A DNA stretch of 64,000 nucleotides from Bin80 sp026708685. GTDB taxonomy: Bacteria; Bacteroidota; Rhodothermia; Rhodothermales; Bin80. Position 1 is the first letter of the stretch. The number at the start of each line of letters is the position of its first letter. A program made the position numbers and the translations under genes. Location: positions 3,534,001-3,598,000 of the forward strand of contig OZ241742.1 in assembly GCA_965200955.1 (NCBI GenBank). The letters run 5' to 3'. The notes under the pieces were generated by a model. That model was given only the letters and a program-made list of their open reading frames with translations, was not told where the DNA came from and made no database searches. Of the stretch, positions 16,874-26,291 are shown in pieces.

Positions 16874-19801
16874 TTACAAGTCATCGTCAAGTTGTGGTTC
16901 TAATAATGTAGAATCTAAGGCCAGTGAATCTTCTATCATCACAGAATCATCTATGATGCTCTGTTGATCAAACAGTCCAAGTGCTGATGCACGCATCTCT
17001 TCGGCAGTCACATTGGCTTCGTCTCCAAATGATGCACGAATCCTGTTTTCAAATGCTGCAGCCCCTTCGTAATCCGTTGCCTGAAGATAGGCTGCACGGA
17101 CGGACTGTAAAAAGGTAAACGCATACTGCGAAAAACTATCACCACTTTGGTGACTGAGGCGGTGAATCAACATAGGTTCAGAGGCACGATATATCTCCAG
17201 AGCTTTCTCATAGTCTCCAGCAAGTTGATACACCCGTGCAATGTAAATAAAGGAGATATAATCCCCTGGAATCGTCGAGAATGGAATTTTTTTCATCAGT
17301 GAATCTATCAGGGCAACCCCTTCTTCAATTTGACCCGCTACAACCATGGCGGACGCAGTCTGTGAAAAAATGTTTCTGTAATTATCTACCATTCGCCGAA
17401 TATTCGCATCATAGTAGACATCTGGGTCATTCAGATTGGTGAATCTGAATTCTCGGAGTCGATCGGGCGTAATTCCAAGTTCTACCCTGCCGAGGGGCTC
17501 ACTGTGCCGAATCGGTACGACCCTTAACGCCTGGCCTTCCAGCTGAAAATAATTTTCTAAGCCCAGACGACCATCGGATGCAACCGTAACTGCAAAATAG
17601 ACGGGTCGCTGCCAGCCCTCCGAAGCCGCACCAATCATAATATTCAAGGCGGCAATATCCGCACCATACAGGAGATTCAATGGATCTCCCGTATCAGGAT
17701 TCGTTCTAAATGGTCGGCCCTCCAATTCCCAAGTCACGACCGAATCCATTATCGTTCGGTCCGTGAGCCCTAAAAACACATCAGATTCCGATGAAAAGAG
17801 GCTTGGATCAACAGGAAGCGTCATCTCAGCAGGCTCCCACAAACGTGCACCTAAATCAGAAATGTCGGATTCAGATAAGGAAATCGGTAGCGGTGTTGAT
17901 TCGCGCGAGTATTGATTTTTAAGCTGCCGTACATACCATGGAGTGTTGAGCAGGGACAGGTTCGCTACCCGAACGTCTCTACGGATTCCTTCAACCTCCT
18001 GGAGGTACCAGAGAGGAAACGTATCATTGTCACCATTGGTAAAGAGGATGGCATTGGGAGCAACACTCATGAGCATATTGTACGCATAATCTGGAGCAAT
18101 ATATCGTCCAGAACGATCATGATCATCATAATTCTCAATGGTCATCCATCCGGGCACTGCAATAAAAATCAATGGAACCCCAGCCATCCAGACCTTTTGG
18201 CTACTCTCTGTATCGCGAATCAACTGCAACAGTCCAGTAGCTCCAATACCGATCCACAAAGAAAATGCCATAAAACTCGCGACATAAGCATAATCTCTCT
18301 CACGCGGTTGCATGGGTGTCTGATTGAGATACAAGATGATTCCAACACTCGTCACCAAAAACAACACCAGAACACTAAATGCATGTTTCCAGTCTTGTCG
18401 AAAATGATAAAACATTCCAAAAAATCCCAGCAAAAGCGGTAAGGCAAAATACCGATTGCGACTTGCTTTTTCGCTGGGTGACTGTTGCAAAACCTGACTT
18501 GGTCCATCAAGGATGGATATTCCTGTAATGGCCTGTGCCCCCTCTACATCACTTTCCCTGCCGGAAAAATTCCAGAGGAAGTAGCGCAGGTACATATGCC
18601 CCAACTGATACTTCCAGAAGTATTCCAAGTCAGAGGAATACTGACGATACACATTGACGTGTTGGGGAGATGGTGAATGTCTTCGGGGAAACAACTTGAT
18701 ATTGTTTTCATCATAGTTGCCGATGTCATCATTAAAACTCGCACCGCTCAAGATGGGAGTGTCACCGTACTGTTCACGTTCAAGATAGGAAACAATGGCC
18801 TCTGCGGTTTCTGGATCATTTTCGTCAATGGGTGGATCCGCGGCACTACGAATAAAGATCAGTGCATAACTAGAGTACCCAATCAGAACCATCAACGCAC
18901 ATACCGAGAGCAGATTTGCCGTCTGATACATACGGCTGTGTGTATACCATACAGCAAAAACAACACCTGAAACCAGTAGGAGTAGCGTCAACAGTGGCTG
19001 CCCCGTAGAACCAATAATTCCGGGCAGTTTTTGAACAATTCCAGGATAGATTCCCAGAAACACTACGGATGCCAACACCAGTGAAAGCAGGATTGCCCGC
19101 CATCGCTTGAATGACTTCCATTCGGGTTGCCCTGTTGTCGTCCATTCTTTTTGATCAAATTCAACGAAGAACACAATCAATGCAATGAAAAACATGGAGA
19201 GAATACTGAGCAGATGGACCCCAATGGCTAATCCAAACAAATAGGCCACCAGAATCAGAATTCGGTTCGCTCCAAGCCCAAGCCGATCTTGAGACTTCAA
19301 TAATTCATTATGTGCCAGCTCACTCCATTTCATGATCAGCCAGATCACCAATGCCGTAAACAGCATGGACATCGCATAGACCTCGGCCTCCACAGCATTA
19401 AACCAGAAGGAATCCGTAACGGCAAATGTACAAGCCCCTATGATTCCTCCAAAATGATGCATAAACGTGTCCTTGCCATCGGAATTGAGTGGCAAGAACT
19501 GACGGAGCAGACGAATGATGATCCAGTAGGTCAGCAGAATCGTAAACGAACTACATAGCACAGAAACGATGTTCACCGACAGAGACACGAGGTGGGCTGG
19601 AACAAACATGGAGAAGAAACGCCCCACCAACATGTAGAACGGTGCACCTGGTGGGTGCGAAACCTGGAGGCCATGGGCAATGGCAATAAACTCTCCCGCA
19701 TCCCAGAAACTGGCCGTAGGTGCAACCGTCAGTCCATAGAGGACGGTTGCATAGATAAATACGCCGATGGATACAAAGAAACTTGTACCTTGAGTTTTCA
19801 T
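16874..19801 (-). CDS. DUF2723 membrane protein (protein O-mannosyltransferase-like, GT-C fold)
   Basis: About 975 residues from the ATG at 19801; a GTG at 19867 would add 22 residues. The N-terminal half has ten or more transmembrane helices with the DUF2723 hallmark TASFWDAGEFIAIAHGLQVSHPPGAP region, split here as SFWDAGEF and SHPPGAPFY. A large soluble part follows, containing NGDNDTFPLWYLQE, and the C-terminal 180 residues look TPR-like. Members are common in Bacteroidota and are thought to be lipid-linked-sugar glycosyltransferases of the GT-C type. The acceptor here is unknown. It heads a minus-strand group with the 163-residue protein and ybeY. Confidence 0.88.
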   Translation of the reverse strand: MKTQGTSFFVSIGVFIYATVLYGLTVAPTASFWDAGEFIAIAHGLQVSHPPGAPFYMLVGRFFSMFVPAHLVSLSVNIVSVLCSSFTILLTYWIIIRLLRQFLPLNSDGKDTFMHHFGGIIGACTFAVTDSFWFNAVEAEVYAMSMLFTALVIWLIMKWSELAHNELLKSQDRLGLGANRILILVAYLFGLAIGVHLLSILSMFFIALIVFFVEFDQKEWTTTGQPEWKSFKRWRAILLSLVLASVVFLGIYPGIVQKLPGIIGSTGQPLLTLLLLVSGVVFAVWYTHSRMYQTANLLSVCALMVLIGYSSYALIFIRSAADPPIDENDPETAEAIVSYLEREQYGDTPILSGASFNDDIGNYDENNIKLFPRRHSPSPQHVNVYRQYSSDLEYFWKYQLGHMYLRYFLWNFSGRESDVEGAQAITGISILDGPSQVLQQSPSEKASRNRYFALPLLLGFFGMFYHFRQDWKHAFSVLVLFLVTSVGIILYLNQTPMQPRERDYAYVASFMAFSLWIGIGATGLLQLIRDTESSQKVWMAGVPLIFIAVPGWMTIENYDDHDRSGRYIAPDYAYNMLMSVAPNAILFTNGDNDTFPLWYLQEVEGIRRDVRVANLSLLNTPWYVRQLKNQYSRESTPLPISLSESDISDLGARLWEPAEMTLPVDPSLFSSESDVFLGLTDRTIMDSVVTWELEGRPFRTNPDTGDPLNLLYGADIAALNIMIGAASEGWQRPVYFAVTVASDGRLGLENYFQLEGQALRVVPIRHSEPLGRVELGITPDRLREFRFTNLNDPDVYYDANIRRMVDNYRNIFSQTASAMVVAGQIEEGVALIDSLMKKIPFSTIPGDYISFIYIARVYQLAGDYEKALEIYRASEPMLIHRLSHQSGDSFSQYAFTFLQSVRAAYLQATDYEGAAAFENRIRASFGDEANVTAEEMRASALGLFDQQSIIDDSVMIEDSLALDSTLLEPQLDDDL

Positions 19802-19980
19802 ACGTGGTTGACCTAAAATAATGATACTACCGTATAACTCTTCCCGTGCACTGGTGTTGCTATCCACTGACGATCATTACGCAGCAAAATGAGATTTAGA
19901 TGCGTTTGCAATCATGTATTTGGATACTTCCTGTATAAAATGAAAATGCCTACCTCTACCATCATAGAGACATCTACATC

Positions 19981-21438
19981 ATGACGATCATCCATCGAAT
20001 GATTCTCAAACAACTTCCCGGTCCTTTTGTGGGATGGTTGATGTTGCTGATGTTTCTATTGTTGATGCAGTTTTTGATCAAATTCCTTCCTGATCTGGCT
20101 GGGCGGGATTTGCCACTGAGTTTGATTCTGGAATTGATCTTGTACAATCTGGCCTACATGGTCGTACTGGCCGTCCCCATGGCATGCCTCCTGACGACTC
20201 TGATGGTGTTTGGCTCACTGGCCGAATCCCGCAGTTGGGTTGTGATCCGAAATTGTGGAATCACTCTTTGGAGCTTGGCATGGCCGATTCTTGTGACAGC
20301 TGCTTTTCTTTCATGGGGGATGATGTACTTTAATAACGTGCTTTTGCCAGAGTCAAATTTTCGTGCTCTCAATATGTGGCAGACCATCCGAAGTGCACGA
20401 CCTGGGTTTGAACTCCAACCCGGTGTCTTCTATCAAGAGATTGATGAATACAGCATTCTGGTTGGACAGCGTAATGAAAACCTATTGTATGACATTCTGA
20501 TTTATGATTATACCGATGGAAAAACACATCCAACGACGATTGAAGCCGACAGAGGAGAACTGATCCCGAGAGGAACCATGTTGGATATGGTCCTCATGGA
20601 CGGCGAAATGCATCGCCTCTTTCGTCAATCATCCATGGTCACGACGGAGCGTTACGAAAAAATCATGTTTGAGCGTTTTCAGCTGAGTCTTGATTTGAGT
20701 GACTTGGGTTTTCAGGACACTCCTGAATCCCAGGGATTCCGATCCGATCGATCTACTCCTGTGAGTGAAATGTTTCAGATCATTGACTCCCTCAACACTC
20801 GCTTGGTTCAACAAACCGACAATCTCAAGGCAATTGCCCCAGGGTTGATTTCAGTAGACACACTTTCAACCGAAGAACGCATCCATCACTCCGCTTCGCC
20901 CGTTGCAGATCCAATGCTCAGCTCACCAAGTCCAGCTTTGGCATTGAGATCGGATTTTCCGCCTGATAGCATCGTACGGGGTAACGTGTTACAGGGCTTG
21001 ACTCTGGATCAGACCCGACAGACATTTCAGCGTGCCCGAGACTTTGTGCAATCCACCAGAAGTGCCGCATCCAACCATAGCCGAAGTTTGAAACGTACGA
21101 CGACCATGTTAAGTCGTTATGAGGTAGAAGTGCATAAGAAGTATTCCATTTCGCTGGCGTGTTTTATCTTTGTTCTGATTGGCATCCCCCTTGGGCTGAG
21201 GATCCGAAGGGGCGGGTTAGGAGTTGCCTCGCTTGCTGCCATGAGTATCTTCATTTTCTATTGGGTGACGTTGGTTCAGGGAGAAAAACTTGCAGATCGC
21301 GAGTTACTGACTCCCTGGATTGGAATGTGGTGTGCCAATATTCTCATTGGGATGGCCGGGATATGGCTCTTTGTCCGCGTTGCTTTTGATCTTCGTTCCC
21401 AACCGCTCTATGTGATTCGACCGCCAACTTCCAAGTAG
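19981..21438 (+). CDS. LptF/LptG (YjgP/YjgQ) family lipopolysaccharide export permease
   Basis: A 485-residue protein with transmembrane helices near the N terminus (MLLMFLLLMQFLIKFLPD), a large periplasmic jellyroll region and a C-terminal pair of helices, as in LptF/LptG. These permeases work with LptB2 and pass lipopolysaccharide to LptC. A Ser/Asp-rich insertion of about 120 residues (roughly 245-365) with no counterpart in E. coli proteins precedes the last helices, as is common in Bacteroidota. It is divergent from the DUF2723 gene, with about 180 bp between the starts. I cannot tell LptF from LptG. Confidence 0.87.
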   Translation: MTIIHRMILKQLPGPFVGWLMLLMFLLLMQFLIKFLPDLAGRDLPLSLILELILYNLAYMVVLAVPMACLLTTLMVFGSLAESRSWVVIRNCGITLWSLAWPILVTAAFLSWGMMYFNNVLLPESNFRALNMWQTIRSARPGFELQPGVFYQEIDEYSILVGQRNENLLYDILIYDYTDGKTHPTTIEADRGELIPRGTMLDMVLMDGEMHRLFRQSSMVTTERYEKIMFERFQLSLDLSDLGFQDTPESQGFRSDRSTPVSEMFQIIDSLNTRLVQQTDNLKAIAPGLISVDTLSTEERIHHSASPVADPMLSSPSPALALRSDFPPDSIVRGNVLQGLTLDQTRQTFQRARDFVQSTRSAASNHSRSLKRTTTMLSRYEVEVHKKYSISLACFIFVLIGIPLGLRIRRGGLGVASLAAMSIFIFYWVTLVQGEKLADRELLTPWIGMWCANILIGMAGIWLFVRVAFDLRSQPLYVIRPPTSK

Positions 21439-21936
21439 CTGCAATTGTGACATCTTCTCTCCATCAACCCGAGTGACTTATTATCCACAAGTTCAAACAA
21501 TGCAACTCTGAATGTTAAAATCCAAATCGAGAACAACTAACAATTTGCGTTCCACATGTTGATGCAAGTTTGCAATTTGTAGTGGATTTTTTCGCAGTTG
21601 TGCTATTCCCTTTTTCAAGAAATTGTGGCTTAGAGTGCTATCTAAAGAGGTTTTGTCTACATTTTGATCTCTATTTTATATAGTAGTGGGGCTCTTCAAC
21701 ATTAAAAGACAAATTTGACTTTGTTCATCAAAAACGCAAGCTATACAAAAAAATGGAATTCTACACGAGTAGAATCCTATCCAGAAAAAAGCAAGTAGAC
21801 AATGAATAAATCAGACAGCAGAATCCAAAATCCTTGACTTCATATCACTATGATGTCCTTTCAGGGCGTGTTGGTCTGTAACGTCAGACGATGCAAAATA
21901 GCATCAAAGGTGTCTTAATGAATGTTCACAAAGCAC
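21439..21936. other. AT-rich intergenic region with one consensus DnaA box
   Basis: Nearly 500 bp without a convincing gene between the LptF/G permease and the convergent hmuY gene. TTATCCACA at 21481-21489 matches the DnaA box consensus, but no second box, AT-rich unwinding cluster or origin-linked gene was seen. A short frame at 21891-22088 mostly overlaps hmuY and is not credible. Confidence 0.5.
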
Positions 21937-22707
21937 TTACCTTTTGGTCTGTTCATTACTTGGGGTCGTATTTCGAAGATCACGGGAGTCCTTATCTGGC
22001 TGAAAAATGTATTCAAAGGTGTAATAGCGTGATGCATGACTTGCATCGGGAGCACTGGGGTTACCTTGATAATAACTCAAAAATCTAAGAGAAGCATAGT
22101 TGCCCGTTGCCGTTTTGAGTACGATGGTGCGTCCAGGAATTGGAGTAATTATACCACCCTGATCCGAAGAAATATAATTATACCATCCGTTCCCTGAGCC
22201 AGTACAAAGTGCCAGTGTACTTCCAGGGCGAGGCCCCGCGGGTGTCTCAATAGATGGACATTCAGTATTGTCACCATCGGCGATATAACCACTGGGTGGT
22301 GCTTCTACGACCTCATCATACGGTTCAGTGAGTATTTGTGCACTTGCTTGACCAGGCCCACTGGTTCCACCATTGAAGATGACGGTCGTACCTTGGAAGC
22401 CAATGTCCCATACAGTTCCCGTAGAATCTGACCTACGCTGAGCTTGATCAGTAACCGATGAGGAAAGGACAATTTCATTGGTATCAAGATCGTAAAGCGT
22501 GAATAAATTATTCGCTATGGGTCTCCCTGTGGACGGATCCCTGCCGGTTGTAGGGTCAGCGGGGATGTCTTCGGCCAGCTGAGTATCAAGAGCTACTGGT
22601 TCTGGCTCATTATCCGAACTGTCACATGCTCCAAGCAATAGAACGAGTCCCAAAACAATCAAATAGAACTTTCGGGGATTCTCCGAAAATTTTCCACGAA
22701 ATGACAT
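21937..22707 (-). CDS. hmuY: HmuY-family heme-binding lipoprotein
   Basis: A 256-residue protein with a lipobox ending in LLLGAC after a hydrophobic core, then the HmuY-like beta-sandwich. Hallmarks are FTLYDLDTNEIV, TVWDIGFQGTTVIFNGG and RTIVLKTATGNYASLRFLSYY. HmuY proteins sit on the outer leaflet of the outer membrane and pass heme to a TonB receptor of the HmuR type, encoded immediately upstream in the same transcript with a 10-bp gap. The start at 22707 follows the receptor stop; a longer frame to 22800 would lie inside the receptor gene. The C terminus after FEYIFQPD is short and polar. Confidence 0.82.
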   Translation of the reverse strand: MSFRGKFSENPRKFYLIVLGLVLLLGACDSSDNEPEPVALDTQLAEDIPADPTTGRDPSTGRPIANNLFTLYDLDTNEIVLSSSVTDQAQRRSDSTGTVWDIGFQGTTVIFNGGTSGPGQASAQILTEPYDEVVEAPPSGYIADGDNTECPSIETPAGPRPGSTLALCTGSGNGWYNYISSDQGGIITPIPGRTIVLKTATGNYASLRFLSYYQGNPSAPDASHASRYYTFEYIFQPDKDSRDLRNTTPSNEQTKR

Positions 22708-22717
22708 AAACGTGTTT

Positions 22718-24871
22718 TTAGAATATAACTTGAAGTGATACATATCCTTGCCTCCCTGGTAACGAAGGCACCAAAGCGGGATATGTGTGATTAAATGCAT
22801 TGTCTAAACCAACCTGAATGATGGTTTCGAAAGTTGGCACAACCATGAATGATTTCGTCACAGCAGCTCCAACGACCGCATAGCTTGGTACAAACTCGTC
22901 TGGACGATTGGCAACATTATTTCCATCCAGATCCCGATATCCATACCGACTCCTCCAACGACCATGGACACTGGCGGTAAGATCAATCCCAGTGTGAATG
23001 TACGCGGCACGAAACGTAGCTGAATGAGGAGATCTGCCAAACATTCCCGCGTAATCACTGAGTACAAGGCGATAATCACGCCCCGTCAATGATCGACCAA
23101 ATACGTTTCCACTCTTCAGATCTTCAACTACCTCACGATCCCTAGCCTGTAAGAATTGGTACCCAATCGTAATATCCAACGAACTATTCAAACTCACTTG
23201 AGGCGAGATGATGAGTTCAGATTCTATTCCGCGAGTATAAATTCGAGCAAGATTAAAATAGCCATAGACAAAGGCCCCATTCGTTTTCTGAGCGACAGGT
23301 TGCGTTTCAATTAGATCCCGAACATTGTTATGAAAGAGGTTTACCTGAACTGTCAACCAAGGATTCAGCGTAACAGAACCTCCAACATTGTAGGCCACAG
23401 AGTTCTCTGCCTTTAATGGATCTAGTTGAGACAAATCAAATAGACGTTGTTGGATCTGCCCATTTGCTTCCAGTTGACGGATGCCATCCTTCATGGGTAT
23501 TGATCCAAAGACAGAGTATCCTCCTGCGGAATTGCTGAACGATAGAAATAGCTGGCGAAATGCTGGCGCCTTAAAACCACTTCCAACACTGGCACGTAGC
23601 CGGATGCGATCCGAAGGGCGTACGAGAACTGCAAGTTTTGGTGTAAATCTGGAAGCATAATCAGAATGATGGTCATAACGAGCACTTGCATTGAAATGTA
23701 TCAAATCAGATGCCAACCATTCATGCTGAACAAAGACATAACTCTGAGAGGACTCTGGATTAGAATCTACCCCCGTTGACCCGTATCGGCTACCACCAAT
23801 TTGTTCACCGATCACCCCTCCCCCAATATTGGTTAAATGCTTCATATCCCAAAGCATATCCAACTTCATTTCCGCTTTGGTATAGGTTTGATCAAACTTG
23901 TCTTCATAATTGACAAACCCATCTTCTTGGCGGCGATGAAAGGTTTCTGTCTGAAAATGGGCACCATACAGTGTTGTATTCCATCGGAATCGATCTCTGA
24001 ACTGCACATCTATTTCTGGATGAAGACTCCATTCATAGCGTTGACCTTCATCATCATACCGGTCTTTACTCTGAGATGCAAATACACTTTCCTGATTCTC
24101 AACAGTACCTCGAGCACCGAGCTTGATTTTAATCCGATCTGTCAAACTCCACCGAGCTCGGATATCACCCGTCCAGTCGGCAAAAGAAGGAGTCGTTGGA
24201 CCATAGATATCTGGCGATAGATCATACCCACCCGATGCATATCGATTCAGAAGAATTCGGACTCCTGCACGCTCACTGCCACCTTCCATTTGAACAGTCA
24301 TATCAGAGGTTGCATGAGAACCAATCTGAAAACTAGCTATCCCTTCGGTCTTTTGTTTGGGTGGCAAGGTAATTAAATTGACGACCCCCGCCAGAGCTTC
24401 ACTTCCATAAAGGGAGGAGGATGGGCCACGAACAATTTCTAGATGACTTAAGCCTTTGACGGTCATCCTGTCCACATCAAGCGTTCCAGCGGTACGACCG
24501 ATGACAGGTTCTCCATCAATTAAGATGAGGGTATAATCAGAGGCAAACCCCTGTAACTGTATTCCAGTGCCGTGATCATCAAACAATGAAACACCCATTT
24601 GATTGGCCAATACATCACCAAGTCGTAGGGCACCTTGGCGCTGCATAACGTTTGCCGTGACGACGCTTGTGGGGACTGCAACATCCTCTAGAAATTTCTT
24701 GGATCGCGTGGCAGTAATCACTAATGGATCTAATTCAACAGTTCTAGTTGAATCAGTGGTGTTTGAATCAATGGGAACCGTCTGCGCTGATGCTGAAAGC
24801 GAGGCAATGAGAATTGGGCTTAATAGCAACCAATTCAACGGTTTCAACAAGTATTGATGGCAGTTCAACAT
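22718..24871 (-). CDS. hmuR: TonB-dependent heme/iron receptor (HmuR-like)
   Basis: A 717-residue outer-membrane receptor with a signal peptide ending near residue 29, a TonB box-like segment (ELDPLVITATRS), a plug with LEIVRGPSSSLYGSEALAGVVNLI (shown here as RGPSSSLYGSEALAG) and a barrel ending in YVSLQVIF. It has no carboxypeptidase-like domain, unlike the other two receptors in the window. The downstream HmuY gene indicates heme as substrate. A 23-bp perfect palindrome lies 6-28 bp before the ATG and may be the site of an iron-responsive repressor. Confidence 0.88.
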   Translation of the reverse strand: MLNCHQYLLKPLNWLLLSPILIASLSASAQTVPIDSNTTDSTRTVELDPLVITATRSKKFLEDVAVPTSVVTANVMQRQGALRLGDVLANQMGVSLFDDHGTGIQLQGFASDYTLILIDGEPVIGRTAGTLDVDRMTVKGLSHLEIVRGPSSSLYGSEALAGVVNLITLPPKQKTEGIASFQIGSHATSDMTVQMEGGSERAGVRILLNRYASGGYDLSPDIYGPTTPSFADWTGDIRARWSLTDRIKIKLGARGTVENQESVFASQSKDRYDDEGQRYEWSLHPEIDVQFRDRFRWNTTLYGAHFQTETFHRRQEDGFVNYEDKFDQTYTKAEMKLDMLWDMKHLTNIGGGVIGEQIGGSRYGSTGVDSNPESSQSYVFVQHEWLASDLIHFNASARYDHHSDYASRFTPKLAVLVRPSDRIRLRASVGSGFKAPAFRQLFLSFSNSAGGYSVFGSIPMKDGIRQLEANGQIQQRLFDLSQLDPLKAENSVAYNVGGSVTLNPWLTVQVNLFHNNVRDLIETQPVAQKTNGAFVYGYFNLARIYTRGIESELIISPQVSLNSSLDITIGYQFLQARDREVVEDLKSGNVFGRSLTGRDYRLVLSDYAGMFGRSPHSATFRAAYIHTGIDLTASVHGRWRSRYGYRDLDGNNVANRPDEFVPSYAVVGAAVTKSFMVVPTFETIIQVGLDNAFNHTYPALVPSLPGRQGYVSLQVIF

Positions 24872-24876
24872 TGCCC

Positions 24877-24899
24877 TTATTTAGATTTAGTCTAAATAA
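24877..24899. promoter_or_regulatory. Perfect palindromic operator, iron-box-like, upstream of hmuR
   Basis: Two 9-bp arms, TTATTTAGA and TCTAAATAA, are exact inverted copies around TTTAG. The TTAG...CTAA layout is closer to DtxR/IdeR/MntR-type sites than to the classical Fur box. It lies between hmuR and a divergent 49-codon frame, so it could control both. A 15-base core, TAGATTTAGTCTAAA, recurs at 28630-28644. Confidence 0.6.
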
Positions 24900-24995
24900 A
24901 CGAATTATTTTGGTAATAGTTGCAAAATATGACGCATTTTCTAAAAACTTTTCTGATAGTCCGTATTTAAACGAAAATCAATGATAAGGGGTCAA

Positions 24996-25145
24996 ATGTC
25001 CAACCCCATTATTGTAGTACTGCATCTTGGTCTGTCATTTCTCTTACTCGTACAGTCAATGTCCGTCATCTTGGCAGATCATGATCCATCTTATGCTTTA
25101 GATCATCCATCGTTTGAGATGTCCAACCAGACACACTGCCCCTGA
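24996..25145 (+). CDS. Small secreted or membrane peptide, 49 residues, divergent from hmuR
   Basis: An ATG with an AGGGG sequence six bases upstream opens a 49-residue frame. A hydrophobic stretch of about 25 residues (IIVVLHLGLSFLLLVQSMSV) is followed by DHDPSYALDHPSF and a terminal HCP. The His/Asp/Cys-rich end after a signal-like segment recalls small metal-related peptides found beside Bacteroidota TonB receptors, though no family match can be claimed. The shared palindrome at 24877-24899 suggests co-regulation with hmuR. It could also be a chance frame. Confidence 0.45.
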   Translation: MSNPIIVVLHLGLSFLLLVQSMSVILADHDPSYALDHPSFEMSNQTHCP

Positions 25146-25319
25146 GAGGAGGATCTCTCCATTGTACTGATGATTGACTATATGGAATTCAATAGGATTG
25201 TCCTTAGAGGCACCTGTTTCATTGCAAGATTGGAATCAAACTGTCAATCATTCCATATCTATCCATCTCAATAAAAATCTTGAGTGGAAATCATCTATGT
25301 TTTTTGGGGGATTTGAATC

Positions 25320-26045
25320 CTAAGCGGGCAACATGCTGTGACTGATTCCAAATTGAGCTTCAAACTCGGGGGTCGGTTTCACCATGATTCCCCCATCTGA
25401 ATGAGGAATTAAAAAGCATGCTGTAATTTGACGTTCAACTGCCCAGTCATAACCACCATCTGGGCCCATCACATAAAGCATCGTAGAAAGTACATCCGCA
25501 TTCACTGCACTCATCTCCCAGACTGTTACTGACCCAGACCATTGTACGGGGTACCCCGTTAAAGGATTGAGAATATGTCCAATAACCGAGCTATCTGGCA
25601 TGATCAAGTCTCTCTCACTTCCTCCACTGGTGGCAAGTGAACCATTGATCAAGTCAAAATTTAAAATCGCCTCATTTCGTTGAGCTGGATGTGCTAATGA
25701 AACAGACCATGTACCATTATCAACAGCTACTTGCCCTCCAAAATCGATCATCCAAGCAACACTTTCTTCATCCATCATTTTATAAACAGCATCTAATGCA
25801 GCTCCCTTCCCAAAACCACCAGCGTCCAGAGACACATCAGCTAAACGGGTCATCATGCATTGATTGGCATCAAAATGTATCGATTTGAATCCACCGCGTT
25901 CCACAATGAGATTTAGTTCCTTTGTGGTTGGACGATGCCCTGTTGTTCGGAGTCCCCAGGTATCAATGAGACCACCAACCGCAGGATCAAAGACTCCATC
26001 AGACTCGGCCCACCAGTGGGTGATCTCTTCTAGCCACTTAATGGG
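25320..26045 (-). pseudogene. N-terminally truncated ApbE-like FAD:protein FMN transferase
   Basis: The frame is open from just after a TAG at about 26045 to the stop at 25320 and encodes the C-terminal two thirds of an ApbE protein. It reads DGVFDPAVGGLIDTWG, then VSLDAGGFGKGAALDAV, GGSERD, GHILNPLTGYP and the metal-binding region NADVLSTMLYVMG. The signal peptide and about the first 100 residues of a normal 330-350 residue protein are missing, and no ApbE-like sequence is visible in the other frames upstream. An ATG at 25904 would give only 194 residues. ApbE flavinylates extracytoplasmic redox proteins and is often near iron uptake genes. Confidence 0.75.
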
Positions 26046-26291
26046 CTAAAATGATGTTTTTCGACACAAATTGGGCTATATCAGGGGTTATTAGGCAGGC
26101 ACTATATATGATTGAATCCACCTATCAATCTATGAGTATATACAACCTGAACAAAATTTATGATGGTATGTAAAATCCTCCTCACCATGCAAGCAACTCT
26201 CAGGTACATTTCTCTCAACATTTAATCTCTCTGATGTGAATGGCTTGATCACTCATATCTACTGTTTCTTCTCTTAAATATCTCTACTCAG

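Noticed and set aside
21481..21489. DnaA box TTATCCACA as a sign of a replication origin
   Set aside because: Only one copy was seen, with no cluster, no dnaA/dnaN and no gyrase genes nearby; single matches occur by chance.
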